Assembly: GCA_041396985.1 (NCBI GenBank)
Contig: JAWKXO010000001.1
Span: 496,001-560,000, forward strand
DNA: 64,000 nucleotides
Direction of reading: 5' to 3'
DNA from: Emcibacteraceae bacterium
Lineage (GTDB): Bacteria > Pseudomonadota > Alphaproteobacteria > Sphingomonadales > Emcibacteraceae
Of the stretch, positions 8,321-17,225 are shown piece after piece (the first letter of the stretch is position 1; the number at the start of each line of letters is the position of its first letter). The notes under the pieces were generated by a model. The model was not told the DNA's origin and did not search any database. It saw nothing but the letters and a program-made list of their open reading frames with translations. Made by a program: the position numbers and the translations under genes.

Positions 8321-9517
8321 ATGTTATCACGATCAGAAAAACATGGCAGAATGCTGAAAAAGAATTATTTTTACAGCACCGTCAATTCTCTTAGATTTAA
8401 GAAACTCGTCCTTTTTATCATTGCGACGGTATTTTATCTGGGAACGGTACATTTCGCACAGGCAGAATCACGTATTAAGGACCTTGTATCGGTAGAAGGC
8501 GTGCGCGACAACCAATTGGTCGGATATGGTCTGGTCGTTGGATTGAATGGTACGGGCGATACACTTAGAAATTCACCTTTTACCCAACAAAGCCTGATTG
8601 CCATGTTGGAACGCATGGGTGTGAACACCCGTGATGCGGTGATGAAATCAGTCAACACGGCTGCCGTCATGGTTACCGCAAATCTTAATGCATTTTCACG
8701 TGTCGGCTCACGCGTTGATATCAGCGTTAGCTCAATTGGTGATGCCCAGGATCTTCGTGGTGGAACCTTGATTGCAACCCCCCTACTTGGTGCCGATGGT
8801 GAAGTTTATGCCGTTGCCCAGGGTTCAATACAAATTTCCGGTTTTACAGCAGGTGGCAATGCCGAAACAATTACGCAAGGCGTGCCAACCGCCGGCCGTA
8901 TTCCCAATGGTGGCCTTATTGAAAAAGAACTTAATTATGCACTGAATAATAATGACACTCTTAATTTGGCCTTAAGAAGTCCGGATTTTACCACTGCGCG
9001 CCGCATTACCACTGCCATTAATAATTTTATGGGTCAGAATGTTGCATTGCCTCTGGATCCTGCGACCATCGAAGTATCAATTCCACAAGGTTATTCGGGC
9101 AGCATGTTTTCATTTCTGACCGATATTGAGCAATTGAATGTAACACCGGATCAGTTGGCAAAAGTTGTCGTAGATGAAAGATCCGGCATTATCGTCATTG
9201 GTAAGGAAGTAAAAGTCAGTGAAGTTGCAATTGCCCAAGGCAATCTCACCATACGTGTAACTGAAACACCACAAGTTTCGCAGCCAGCTCCATTTACCCA
9301 AACACCCAACGCCCAAACCCAGGTAGTTCCAAGAACAGAGGTCACCGTTGAAGACGATGAAACCGGCAAGAAATTTGCGATTTTGGAAGAAGGTGTCAAT
9401 TTACAGGATCTGGTTGATGGGCTTAACGCATTGGGAATTAATCCACGCGATATGATCGCCATATTGCAGGCACTGAAAGTGTCCGGCGCACTCCATGCTG
9501 AAATTGAGGTGATGTAA
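8321..9517 (+). CDS. flgI: Flagellar P-ring protein FlgI
   Basis: 398 residues. A periplasmic protein forming the P ring around the rod. The signal peptide is preceded by an unusually long basic stretch; hydrophobic core LVLFIIATVFYLGTVHFAQA at about 30-49. An internal ATG at 8351 could be the real start, but GGAAA upstream of 8321 fits slightly better. The mature protein begins with the hallmark SRIKDLVSVEGVRDNQLVGY, then GLVVGLNGTGD; later motifs include RVDISVSSIGDAQDLRGG and VDERSGIIVIG. It heads flgI-flgJ-flgN/flbY behind a sigma-54 promoter. Confidence 0.95.
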   Translation: MLSRSEKHGRMLKKNYFYSTVNSLRFKKLVLFIIATVFYLGTVHFAQAESRIKDLVSVEGVRDNQLVGYGLVVGLNGTGDTLRNSPFTQQSLIAMLERMGVNTRDAVMKSVNTAAVMVTANLNAFSRVGSRVDISVSSIGDAQDLRGGTLIATPLLGADGEVYAVAQGSIQISGFTAGGNAETITQGVPTAGRIPNGGLIEKELNYALNNNDTLNLALRSPDFTTARRITTAINNFMGQNVALPLDPATIEVSIPQGYSGSMFSFLTDIEQLNVTPDQLAKVVVDERSGIIVIGKEVKVSEVAIAQGNLTIRVTETPQVSQPAPFTQTPNAQTQVVPRTEVTVEDDETGKKFAILEEGVNLQDLVDGLNALGINPRDMIAILQALKVSGALHAEIEVM

Positions 9518-9518
9518 A

Positions 9519-9845
9519 ATGGATACGTCACTCTACCAGTCCGTGATCATAGGCGGGTCAAAAAACCAGATTAAACCTGCTCCTCATGCAGAGCCTAAAA
9601 CGCCGGACGAAATTAAGGCAAAACGGGCTGCCGATGAATTTGAGGCTATCTTTATTTCACAAATGCTGAAAAGCATGTCCATTGGCGTAAAAACAGATGG
9701 GCCATTTGGTGGCGGTCAAAGTGAGGAAATTTATAGAGAACTTATGAATGAACAAATGGGCAAAACCATTTCCCGCCAGGGGGGAATTGGGATGTCAGAT
9801 GAAATATACAGGGAAATTTTAAAAAACCAGGAAGTGAGTAAATAG
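9519..9845 (+). CDS. flgJ: Rod-binding protein, FlgJ N-terminal type
   Basis: 108 residues, corresponding only to the N-terminal rod-binding domain of FlgJ (ADEFEAIFISQMLKSM, FGGGQSEEIYRELMNEQMGK, GGIGMSDEIYREIL). No peptidoglycan hydrolase domain is present, which is usual in alphaproteobacteria, where a separate enzyme cuts the wall. It starts two bases after the flgI stop, so translation is coupled. It acts as the cap or scaffold for rod assembly in the periplasm. Confidence 0.88.
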   Translation: MDTSLYQSVIIGGSKNQIKPAPHAEPKTPDEIKAKRAADEFEAIFISQMLKSMSIGVKTDGPFGGGQSEEIYRELMNEQMGKTISRQGGIGMSDEIYREILKNQEVSK

Positions 9846-9847
9846 TC

Positions 9848-10297
9848 ATGCAAAACCTATCTCATAATGAAGCTCCTGTCGTAACATTGATTGAAATTAC
9901 AAAGAGCCTTACGTCCATATTAAAAGAAGAAATGGACTGCCTTAAAAGCAGCAGGCCTTCTGAAATCGCAAAATTTCAGAAACAAAAAAATATTTTAACA
10001 GCGTCTTATCAGAAAGAACTGAACGATATTAAATTAAATGGCGGCCTCGCATCTGCCGGCAGCGGGAATATTGTCCGAACCCTTAAAATTGAAAGCAGGG
10101 AATTTCAAAAAACTCTTGAAAAACACCATAGGTTTATAAAAGCGAAAAAAAACCTGTCGGAACAGATGATCAAGGATATCAGTGCAGAAATCGCCAGTCA
10201 GTCCGGACGCGGTCATAAATATGGCAGAGATGCAAAAATGGCATCCACTTCCACAGCAGCAAAAACCACATCACTGGCCATAAACCAGACTATATAA
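9848..10297 (+). CDS. FlgN/FlbY-like flagellar export chaperone
   Basis: 149 residues, almost entirely helical and charged, with EITKSLTSILKEEMDCLKSS near the N-terminus and a K-rich middle (AKFQKQKNILTASYQKEL). The pattern fits the FlgN-like/FlbY proteins that follow the rod-binding gene in alphaproteobacterial flgI operons and act as hook-associated protein chaperones. Start is two bases after the flgJ stop. The match is by general pattern and gene order, so the exact family is less certain than its neighbours. Confidence 0.65.
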   Translation: MQNLSHNEAPVVTLIEITKSLTSILKEEMDCLKSSRPSEIAKFQKQKNILTASYQKELNDIKLNGGLASAGSGNIVRTLKIESREFQKTLEKHHRFIKAKKNLSEQMIKDISAEIASQSGRGHKYGRDAKMASTSTAAKTTSLAINQTI

Positions 10298-10326
10298 ACT
10301 ATAAAATTCTACCACTAAACAGATCT

Positions 10327-10368
10327 AAAACTCCTCCGGATTGCATCAAAAATCGGGGGATTTTTTTT
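10327..10368 (+). terminator. Probable terminator of flgI operon
   Basis: Imperfect stem (CTCCTCCGGATT with AATCGGGGGA; one bulged G and one mismatch) followed by eight Ts, 30 bases after the flgN/flbY-like stop. Confidence 0.55.
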
Positions 10369-10503
10369 ACAACTTATGAGTCAATAAAACTTTACACTGC
10401 AATCCTTTCCTTGTTCCTCGGAATCTTTTTCCCCACTCCTGGCATCCAATTAGTAATCTGTAATTTTATTGTTATATTTCAATAAGTTATAAAAATAAAA
10501 TCT

Positions 10504-10520
10504 TTGGCACGCTTATTGCT
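10504..10520 (+). promoter_or_regulatory. Sigma-54 promoter of flagellin gene
   Basis: TTGGCACGCTTATTGCT is a full match to the RpoN -24/-12 consensus (TGGCACG-N4-TTGC). It lies about 70 bases before the flagellin ATG, the best of the three sigma-54 sites in the window. Confidence 0.85.
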
Positions 10521-10588
10521 TATTAGGGAGTAAATACCCCAAATAGGTATTTAATTTGTCAGAATGAAAACCATAGAGGAGAGCAAAA

Positions 10589-11419
10589 ATGGGCTTTTCA
10601 GTTAATACAAACGCTAGTGCCTTAAGCGCATTGCAGAACCTGAACTCGACAACAAATAGTTTAGACAGTGTTCAAACAAGAATTAATACAGGATTGAGAA
10701 TTTCCAGCGCTAAGGATAATGCCGCTGTCTACTCGATTGCACAACAGCTTCGTGCCGATTTGCGGGGTTATAATGCTGTAAAACAAAGTCTGGACCGCTC
10801 AATCAGTACAATTGATATCGCCCTTGCGGCAGCTGAATCAATTTCTGATCTGCTCATTGAAATGAAGGAAAAAGCGGTTGCTGCCGCTGATGCCGGACTT
10901 GATGATGACAGTCGTACAGCACTTGCACAGGATTTCGAAGCGCTGCGCGACCAGATTACCACCATTACTGCAAATGCTGAATTTAACGGTACAAACCTTA
11001 TTGATGCTGGCGCAGATATTATTGTTGCTATTACAAGCCCGGATGCTGTTCAGAAAATTTCCATTGCCCACGAAAGCCTGACACTTGGCGGTGGAAATAT
11101 CACGATTACAGCCGGCCAAACTGTTTCCACCCTTGCAACGGCTGTTTCTGCAGTAGCTGACGTAACAGCATCGCTCGCTGCCGTAAACGCCGTACTTACA
11201 AGGCTGGGAGCCGGTGGCAAAACACTGGAAGCCCAGCGCACATTTGCGACTAAAATCTCGGATACAATTGAAGTGGGTATCGGCAATCTTGTCGATGCTG
11301 ACCTTGCCCGAGAGAGCGCGCGACTGCAATCGCTTCAGGTGAAACAGCAACTTGGTGTACAGGCACTTTCCATTGCCAATGCCGCCCCAAAATCAATTTT
11401 GAATCTCTTTGGTGGTTAA
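10589..11419 (+). CDS. Flagellin (first copy)
   Basis: 276 residues, a short flagellin containing only the D0/D1 filament core and no D2/D3 surface domains, as in Caulobacter. N-terminal conserved part: GFSVNTNASALSALQNLN and SVQTRINTGLRISSAKDNAA. C-terminal part: VDADLARESARLQSLQVKQQ ending SILNLFGG. The middle (about 150-210) is rich in T, S, V and A and offers many possible O-glycosylation sites. AGAGGAG precedes the ATG. Single gene with its own sigma-54 promoter and a stem-loop after the stop. Very similar at both ends to the second flagellin at 17226. Confidence 0.95.
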   Translation: MGFSVNTNASALSALQNLNSTTNSLDSVQTRINTGLRISSAKDNAAVYSIAQQLRADLRGYNAVKQSLDRSISTIDIALAAAESISDLLIEMKEKAVAAADAGLDDDSRTALAQDFEALRDQITTITANAEFNGTNLIDAGADIIVAITSPDAVQKISIAHESLTLGGGNITITAGQTVSTLATAVSAVADVTASLAAVNAVLTRLGAGGKTLEAQRTFATKISDTIEVGIGNLVDADLARESARLQSLQVKQQLGVQALSIANAAPKSILNLFGG

Positions 11420-11452
11420 TAAAAACCATAAAAGGGCATTCTGACGAAAGAC

Positions 11453-11480
11453 AGAAGGTTGATTTAAAAATCAACCTTCT
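11453..11480. terminator. Stem-loop after flagellin
   Basis: Perfect 13-base inverted repeat (AGAAGGTTGATTT / AAATCAACCTTCT) about 35 bases after the flagellin stop. The U-tract is poor (GATCTTT), so it may instead protect the flagellin mRNA 3' end. Confidence 0.6.
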
Positions 11481-11530
11481 GATCTTTAAGTCAAATAAGC
11501 GTAAAATAATTTCAAAGAAAATTTTTTAAT

Positions 11531-12550
11531 TTATATTTTAGCCAACAGTTCTTTAAAAGCTTCGTTCGTAAGCCATTCGGTATTATTATCGCTTGTATAT
11601 TCGAAGCCTTCCCCCACCTGAGTAGCCCCCATATCATCATAAGCCTTATCCGTCCAGAAGGTAAATTGTGGTTTGATGATATAGCGGTCATCAAGCTCAA
11701 TCGTCTGTCTGCCGTCATCTTTGGTAATCATGATTTCATGAAGTTTTTCACCGGGACGAATACCGATTTCCTTTTGCGGCAAATCCGGTGCCAGGCTTCT
11801 GGCCATATCGGTAATTTTCATACTTGGAATTTTCGGAATATATATTTCGCCGCCCTGCATCATTTTAAGACTGCTGAGCACGAAATTTACACCCTGCTCC
11901 AAAGTAATCCAGAATCTCGTCATTCTCATATCGGTGATCGGTAAATGCTCTGCCCCCTGCTCAATCATATTTCTGAAAAAAGGAATGACGGACCCTCTTG
12001 AACCAAAAACATTCCCATATCTTACCACAGAGCAGGAAAAATCCTGAGACCCGGCCAAACTGTTGGCTGCAACAAAAATCTTGTCCGATGCAAGCTTTGA
12101 AGCACCATAAAGATTTAATGGACTTGCCGCTTTATCGGTGGAAAGGGCCACAATCTTTTTAACCCCACAGGCAATGGCCGCCTCTGCGACATTTTCTGCA
12201 CCCAGTATATTGGTTTTTATACATTCAAACGGGTTATATTCTGCGATCGGAACATGTTTTAATGCCGCAGCGTGAATCACATAATCAACACCCCGAAGTG
12301 CCATCAAAAGACGCTTCTGGTCACGGACGTCACCGATAAAAAAGCGCAGACATGAAAATCTTGGGTGACTTTTAAACCGCTGTTCCATTTCAAACTGTTT
12401 CAGTTCATCTCTGGAAAAAATAATGCAGCGACGTAATTTTACGTCATCCAGAAATTTTTTTACCAGTTTTTTCCCAAAGGATCCTGTCCCCCCGGTGATC
12501 AGTACCGATTTGCCTTCAAGATAGGAAAGGTCTGTTTCAAAGTCTCTCAT
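11531..12550 (-). CDS. pseB: UDP-GlcNAc 4,6-dehydratase (inverting) PseB
   Basis: 339 residues, extended SDR family. The nucleotide-binding motif VLITGGTGSFGKK (about 15-27), LSTDKAASPLNLYG, and the catalytic YGASKLASDK are present, as is SVVRYGNVFGSRGSVIPFF typical of PseB. It converts UDP-GlcNAc to the 4-keto-6-deoxy-L-altrose-type intermediate, the first step of pseudaminic acid synthesis. It faces away from the pseF-pseG-pseH-pseI group, with 130 bases between. PseB rather than the LegB/CapD branch is favoured by the adjacent pse genes; the sequence alone is slightly less decisive. Confidence 0.9.
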   Translation of the reverse strand: MRDFETDLSYLEGKSVLITGGTGSFGKKLVKKFLDDVKLRRCIIFSRDELKQFEMEQRFKSHPRFSCLRFFIGDVRDQKRLLMALRGVDYVIHAAALKHVPIAEYNPFECIKTNILGAENVAEAAIACGVKKIVALSTDKAASPLNLYGASKLASDKIFVAANSLAGSQDFSCSVVRYGNVFGSRGSVIPFFRNMIEQGAEHLPITDMRMTRFWITLEQGVNFVLSSLKMMQGGEIYIPKIPSMKITDMARSLAPDLPQKEIGIRPGEKLHEIMITKDDGRQTIELDDRYIIKPQFTFWTDKAYDDMGATQVGEGFEYTSDNNTEWLTNEAFKELLAKI

Positions 12551-12680
12551 TAATTATATCCAAGAAATATTTAGTAATTATCGCTGTAGCTTACATGAAA
12601 AATCATATATAACAAAGCTTTAATAGTGTTTTTATAAGCCTTTTTCTGCTATAAATGGCAAAAATAGAGGAAATATTAAA

Positions 12681-13370
12681 ATGGCGAATATTGCCCTTAT
12701 ACCAGCAAGAGGGGGAAGTAAAAGAATTCCCGGAAAGAATATTCGTAATTTTTTAGGCAAGCCTATTATTGCCTATTCAATCGAAGCCGCAAAAAAAAGT
12801 AATTGTTTTGATCGGATCATCGTTTCAACCGATTGTCCTGAGATCAAAAAAGTCGCATTGGCGGCTGGTGCCGAAGTACCCTTTGACCGTCCAGCAACGA
12901 TTTCAGACGATTATGCCACCACAAATGATGTGATAAAACATGCCGTTAACTGGTTGAAAAATAATAATATTTCTATTGATCTTCTGTGCTGCATATATGC
13001 AACCGCGCCTTTTATCAGGGAAAAAGATATTAAATTAGGCCTTGATTATTTGGAAAAAAACAAGGATGCCGACTTTGCCTTATCAGTCACCAGTTTTCCT
13101 TTTCCCATCCAGCGAGCTATAAAAATTAATGAGGGAAGAATTGAAATGTTCTCACCTGAATATTTATTGACCCGTTCACAGGATCTTGAGGAAGCCTATC
13201 ATGATGCCGGGCAGTTTTACTGGGGCAGACCGGACGCTTTTCTTGCCGATGTCCCCTTTTTTTCAAAAGCATCAATTCCTGTTATTCTTCCCAGATATCT
13301 GGTTCAGGATATTGATAATGAAGAAGACTGGATAAGGGCAGAGCGCCTTTATAAAGCGAACTTACAATGA
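12681..13370 (+). CDS. pseF: Pseudaminic acid cytidylyltransferase PseF
   Basis: 229 residues, CMP-sialic-acid-synthetase-like nucleotidyltransferase. IALIPARGGSKRIPGKNIR (about 4-22) is the CTP-binding loop. FDRIIVSTDCPEIKKVA and FDRPATISDDYATTNDVI are also typical, and YHDAGQFYWG matches the PseF subgroup. It activates pseudaminic acid with CTP for transfer, the last step before glycosylation. It overlaps pseG by four bases (ATGA), so the two are translationally coupled. Confidence 0.92.
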   Translation: MANIALIPARGGSKRIPGKNIRNFLGKPIIAYSIEAAKKSNCFDRIIVSTDCPEIKKVALAAGAEVPFDRPATISDDYATTNDVIKHAVNWLKNNNISIDLLCCIYATAPFIREKDIKLGLDYLEKNKDADFALSVTSFPFPIQRAIKINEGRIEMFSPEYLLTRSQDLEEAYHDAGQFYWGRPDAFLADVPFFSKASIPVILPRYLVQDIDNEEDWIRAERLYKANLQ

Positions 13371-14470
13371 AAAAAATACTGTTCCGCGCTGATGCATCCA
13401 TAACGATCGGAACGGGTCACGTCATGCGCTGCCTTACGCTTGCTGCGGCATTAAGAAAATCCGGTTGTGAAATCTTCTTTTTGTGCAAAGACCTGAAAGG
13501 CAATATGGCAGAAACCATAGAAAAAAATGGTTTTCAAGCTAATCTTCTGCCCTTAAGTAATAATAACCAAAACACAACCCACTCCACTATGTCTATCTGG
13601 TCAGAGGCTGATCAGACGAAAGACTTTGATGCCTGTAGACCGTTTCTTCAAAATTTTCAGCCGGATATGATAATAATTGATCATTATTCACTGGACCAAA
13701 ACTGGCATAAACAGGCCAGAAACTATACAAAACACATATTTGTTATTGATGATCTTGCCGACCGCAGCCACGACTGCGACTTCCTGCTTGACCAGACTTA
13801 TGGCGTTGACGAAAACAGATATAAAGATCTTGTCCCCATGCACTGTGTGAATTTTATTGGCTCCCAATTTGCTCTGCTCCGCGAAGAATATTCAGCTGGA
13901 CGAAAAGCTGTTCTTGAAAGCAGGAAACAAAAAAATTCGATAGAAACTATTTTAATTTCATTTGGCGGCAGCGACCCGGATAATATATCTCTCCTTGCCC
14001 TAAACGCCTGCGAAATGCTTTATCCGGCAAAGAAATTTATAATTGACTTGGTGCTCGGCCCATCCAACCAAAATCAGGTAGAACTTAAAGAATTCATTGA
14101 TAAAAGTCAGCTTGACGTGAGTCTACACATTAATACCAATAACATGGCCGATTTAATGATGAAAGCCGATCTGGCGCTTGGTGCCGGGGGAACAACCACC
14201 TGGGAAAGATGCTGTCTTGCTCTGCCCAGCATTGTGGTTTGTCTTGCTGATAATCAGCGCGATACCATAAATGCTCTGGAAAAAAAGGGGGCCATTATCA
14301 ATGCCGGAAACGCAGCAGGCCTGTCAGCAAAGAAACTGTCAGAAATGATAAATGAGCTTTTTCAAAACCCTTCAAGAATAAATGTCATGCAACAAATCTC
14401 GAGTGAAATTTGTGACGGCACAGGAGCTGAGAAAATTGTTTCTAGTCTCAAATCCAAAATGGCTATATGA
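13367..14470 (+). CDS. pseG: UDP-2,4-diacetamido-2,4,6-trideoxy-L-altrose hydrolase PseG
   Basis: 367 residues, GT-B-fold hydrolase that removes UDP from the altrose intermediate in pseudaminic acid synthesis. Conserved features: FRADASITIGTGHVMRCLTL (about 6-25; H in GTGH is the likely catalytic residue), IIIDHYSLDQNW, FVIDDLADRSHDCDFLLDQ, ILISFGGSDPDN, and DLALGAGGTTTWERCCLALP. All major family blocks are intact. It lies between pseF and pseH. Confidence 0.93.
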   Translation: MKKILFRADASITIGTGHVMRCLTLAAALRKSGCEIFFLCKDLKGNMAETIEKNGFQANLLPLSNNNQNTTHSTMSIWSEADQTKDFDACRPFLQNFQPDMIIIDHYSLDQNWHKQARNYTKHIFVIDDLADRSHDCDFLLDQTYGVDENRYKDLVPMHCVNFIGSQFALLREEYSAGRKAVLESRKQKNSIETILISFGGSDPDNISLLALNACEMLYPAKKFIIDLVLGPSNQNQVELKEFIDKSQLDVSLHINTNNMADLMMKADLALGAGGTTTWERCCLALPSIVVCLADNQRDTINALEKKGAIINAGNAAGLSAKKLSEMINELFQNPSRINVMQQISSEICDGTGAEKIVSSLKSKMAI

Positions 14471-14492
14471 TATCTTCCGGCAGGGGAATTGA

Positions 14493-14933
14493 ATGAAATT
14501 ACGCACAGCAACCATGGAAGATTGCAGAGACATATTTATCTGGCGCAATGATTTGACGACCAGACAAATGTCAATTGATACGGGAGAAATCAATTTTGAG
14601 AATCATGTTAACTGGCTGGAAAAAACATTAAAAAACAATAATTTAAGGCTTTATATTTTAGAAAGTGAGAATAAAAAAGTTGGCGTGGTAAGATTTGATC
14701 GTGCAGATCAGGACTTGATTGTTTCCATAAATTTAAATCCCGCGTTCAGAGGTCAGGGATTGGCTGTTAAAACACTTTCTATTGCAATTGACGAAATAAG
14801 AAAAGAATGGAAATTTGACACAATCATCGCAAAAATTAAATCAGAGAATAAAGCGAGCATCGCTCTCTTTGAAAAATGTGGTTTTGTCCAAAAAGAATGT
14901 ATTAACAATATACTGATATATACAATGAAATGA
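14493..14933 (+). CDS. pseH: Pseudaminic acid pathway N-acetyltransferase PseH-like (GNAT)
   Basis: 146 residues, GNAT fold. LRTATMEDCRDIFIWRND at the N-terminus is typical of PseH-like enzymes. The acetyl-CoA-binding loop is seen in INLNPAFRGQGLAVKTLSIA, with the late motif IKSENKASIALFEKCGF. PseH acetylates the 4-amino group of the UDP-altrosamine intermediate, using acetyl-CoA. The gene overlaps pseI by four bases. Position in the set supports the specific assignment, which the sequence alone would leave at GNAT level. Confidence 0.85.
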   Translation: MKLRTATMEDCRDIFIWRNDLTTRQMSIDTGEINFENHVNWLEKTLKNNNLRLYILESENKKVGVVRFDRADQDLIVSINLNPAFRGQGLAVKTLSIAIDEIRKEWKFDTIIAKIKSENKASIALFEKCGFVQKECINNILIYTMK

Positions 14934-15985
14934 CCCAGAAATTTATTGAAATAGCCGGACGGAAAATTGGCCATAACTACCCTCCCTATATTATTGCAGA
15001 ACTTTCCGCCAATCATAATGGATCAATTGACCGTGCTTTAAAATCCATTGTGGCTGCCAAGGATGCGGGGGCAGACGCCGTAAAAATTCAAACCTATACG
15101 GCTGATACAATAACCATTGACTGTGAAAGTGATGATTTCATGATCAATGATGGTGGCCTTTGGGATGGCTATAGTCTTCATAAACTTTATAAATGGGCGG
15201 AAACCCCATTTGAATGGCATCAGGCTCTATTTGATAAAGCCAAAGAGCTGGGCATTACACTTTTCAGCAGCCCGTTTGATCATACGGCTGTCGACTTACT
15301 AGTAAGCCTGAATGCACCCGCCTATAAAATTGCCTCCTTTGAACTTGTGGATATTCCGCTGATCCGGAAAGTGGCCAAAACGGGAAAACCGATGATTATG
15401 TCCACCGGAATGGCAGATGAGCAGGAAATTACACTTGCCGTCGAAACGGCAAGAAAATATGGTTGCGACCAACTATGTCTGCTTCACTGTATCAGCAGTT
15501 ATCCTGCCCCTGTTGATCAGTCGAATTTAAGAACAATAGCAGATATTGAAAAACGTTTTGATGTCGTCGCCGGTCTTTCGGATCATACATTAGGCACGAC
15601 AGTTGCTGTTTCATCGATCGCGCTAGGCGCGTCCGTCATTGAAAAACATTTTAAACTTGATGATGATGAAGAAGGACCCGATAGCGCTTTCTCGCTGACC
15701 GACAAGCAGCTGAAAATATTATGTGATGAAACAAAAAATGCGTGGCAGGCACTCGGCACGGCAAGTTATGATCGAAAACCTGCCGAAGAGCAGAATTTAA
15801 AATTCCGGCGGTCCCTTTATTTTGTTGAGGATTTGAAAAAAGGCGACATTATTACGGGTAAAAATATGCGCAGTATCCGCCCCGGATTTGGCATTGCTCC
15901 AAAATATTATGATGAAATATTGGGAAAAAAAGTTAAAACTGATATAGCCCGTGGTACACCGGTTAAATTTGAGCTGATAGAATAA
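14930..15985 (+). CDS. pseI: Pseudaminic acid synthase PseI
   Basis: 351 residues, NeuB family. It condenses the free altrose derivative with phosphoenolpyruvate to give pseudaminic acid. The TIM-barrel part carries YIIAELSANHNGSIDRALK, GADAVKIQTYTADT, GGLWDGYSLHKLYKWAETP (diagnostic of PseI), KIASFELVDIPLI and MIMSTGMADEQEI. A C-terminal SAF antifreeze-like domain (about 285-350: RRSLYFVEDLKKGDIITGKN, IRPGFGIAPKYYDEILGK) completes the protein. Intact and in an operon with pseF, pseG and pseH. Confidence 0.95.
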   Translation: MTQKFIEIAGRKIGHNYPPYIIAELSANHNGSIDRALKSIVAAKDAGADAVKIQTYTADTITIDCESDDFMINDGGLWDGYSLHKLYKWAETPFEWHQALFDKAKELGITLFSSPFDHTAVDLLVSLNAPAYKIASFELVDIPLIRKVAKTGKPMIMSTGMADEQEITLAVETARKYGCDQLCLLHCISSYPAPVDQSNLRTIADIEKRFDVVAGLSDHTLGTTVAVSSIALGASVIEKHFKLDDDEEGPDSAFSLTDKQLKILCDETKNAWQALGTASYDRKPAEEQNLKFRRSLYFVEDLKKGDIITGKNMRSIRPGFGIAPKYYDEILGKKVKTDIARGTPVKFELIE

Positions 15986-16008
15986 ACTGACATTTGGAAA
16001 GAATGAAT

Positions 16009-16632
16009 ATGAGTTATAAAACCGAACAGGAAGAATTTTGGGCTGGTGAATTTGGCGACGATTATATAGGCCGAAATCAGGGGGATGAACTGCTTGCCTC
16101 CAATCTAAATTTCTTCTCAAAAGCCCTCAACTCAGCATCCGGTTTAGATTCAGTGATTGAGTTTGGTGCCAATATAGGAATGAACCTGAGGGCTTTAAAG
16201 CTCCTTTATCCACATCAGGAACAGTTTGGCATTGAAATTAATGAGAAAGCCGCAACGGAATTATGCAGGTTTTTAGGTGAAAAGAATGTGTTCAACAGTT
16301 CAATTTTTGACTTTAAAATTAAAAAGAAGGTTACCCTCTCTCTTATTAAAGGGGTACTCATACACATCAACCCGGAAATGCTGCCTAATGTTTATGAAGC
16401 TCTTTATAATGCCTCGAACAAATATATTCTGGTTTGTGAATATTATAACCCCTCACCTGTGGAAATTAATTATAGAGGTCATGCCGAGAGATTATATAAA
16501 AGAGACTTTTGCGGGGAAATGCTAAAAACCTATCCTGATCTTAGGCTTATTGATTATGGGTTTGCCTATAAAAATGACCCGTCATTCCCTCAGGATGATA
16601 TTACCTGGTTTCTAATGGAAAAAACCGGGTAA
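16009..16632 (+). CDS. Pseudaminic acid biosynthesis-associated methylase
   Basis: 207 residues from the ATG at 16009, chosen because GGAAAG lies seven bases before it; an ATG at 16003 or a TTG at 15994 are less well placed. The N-terminus TEQEEFWAGEFGDDYIGRNQ is the signature of methyltransferases that travel with pseudaminic acid genes. VIEFGANIGMNLRAL is the S-adenosylmethionine-binding loop. The enzyme is thought to methylate the sugar or an intermediate; the exact target is unknown. It is last in the pse operon, 23 bases after pseI, followed by a terminator. Confidence 0.87.
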   Translation: MSYKTEQEEFWAGEFGDDYIGRNQGDELLASNLNFFSKALNSASGLDSVIEFGANIGMNLRALKLLYPHQEQFGIEINEKAATELCRFLGEKNVFNSSIFDFKIKKKVTLSLIKGVLIHINPEMLPNVYEALYNASNKYILVCEYYNPSPVEINYRGHAERLYKRDFCGEMLKTYPDLRLIDYGFAYKNDPSFPQDDITWFLMEKTG

Positions 16633-16657
16633 GTTTAAAATTAATAAATTTTATAAC

Positions 16658-16694
16658 AAAAAACCTGCAGGAATAATTTTCATGCAGGTTTTTT
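16658..16694. terminator. Bidirectional terminator between pse operon and flaG
   Basis: Stem AAAAAACCTGCA / TGCAGGTTTTTT with a 13-base loop and A/T runs on both sides, between convergent genes. Confidence 0.88.
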
Positions 16695-16728
16695 ATAAAC
16701 TTATATTAATCATACTAAACTCTTTTTA

Positions 16729-17142
16729 TTATGCTGTCTCATCGACAACAAGTCCCTCCGTTTCCCGGTAATAGGCAATGAGTGCCAGCACTTCCTCGGC
16801 GGGAAATTGGGATACAACTTCACCGGATTTTTTATCTACACTTTTATAAACAAACAATCCTGATTCACCATCAACATCAATACTCAATTTTGTATTTGCT
16901 GATTTCAAAGTGAGCGCTTTATTCAATATAGCTTCCGCCTGACTGACAAAATCACCCGCTTGTTTTGTATCTTTTTTCAGTAGGTTATTAATGGTTTTGG
17001 ACTGTACCGCATTAGCAGCTTCCGGAGCCGCATCAGTATTTTCAGTGGCGGTGCCACCTACATTCCTTTTAGGGAGGGCAGCGTCCTGAATAACACGAGC
17101 AGCGGTTAAGCCCCCACCATATGTGTTAATTCCATCTACCAT
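16729..17142 (-). CDS. flaG: FlaG family flagellar protein
   Basis: 137 residues. A disordered A/T-rich N-terminal half is followed by the FlaG domain: LSIDVDGESGLFVYKSVDKK, SGEVVSQFPAEEVLALIAYY. FlaG affects filament length and flagellin assembly; its mechanism is poorly known. It lies 83 bases downstream of the second flagellin on the same strand and may be read from that promoter. Confidence 0.85.
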   Translation of the reverse strand: MVDGINTYGGGLTAARVIQDAALPKRNVGGTATENTDAAPEAANAVQSKTINNLLKKDTKQAGDFVSQAEAILNKALTLKSANTKLSIDVDGESGLFVYKSVDKKSGEVVSQFPAEEVLALIAYYRETEGLVVDETA

Positions 17143-17225
17143 AATAATCTTTATTCCTTATCTGAATTGCTAAGTTGATGACTTTGGTGAGGTATAAAAT
17201 ACCCCACCAAAAATCAAATAACCAA

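Noticed and set aside
10838..11350. Minus-strand frame of 170 codons inside the first flagellin
   Set aside because: Shadow of the flagellin frame; cysteine- and asparagine-rich, no family, no promoter.
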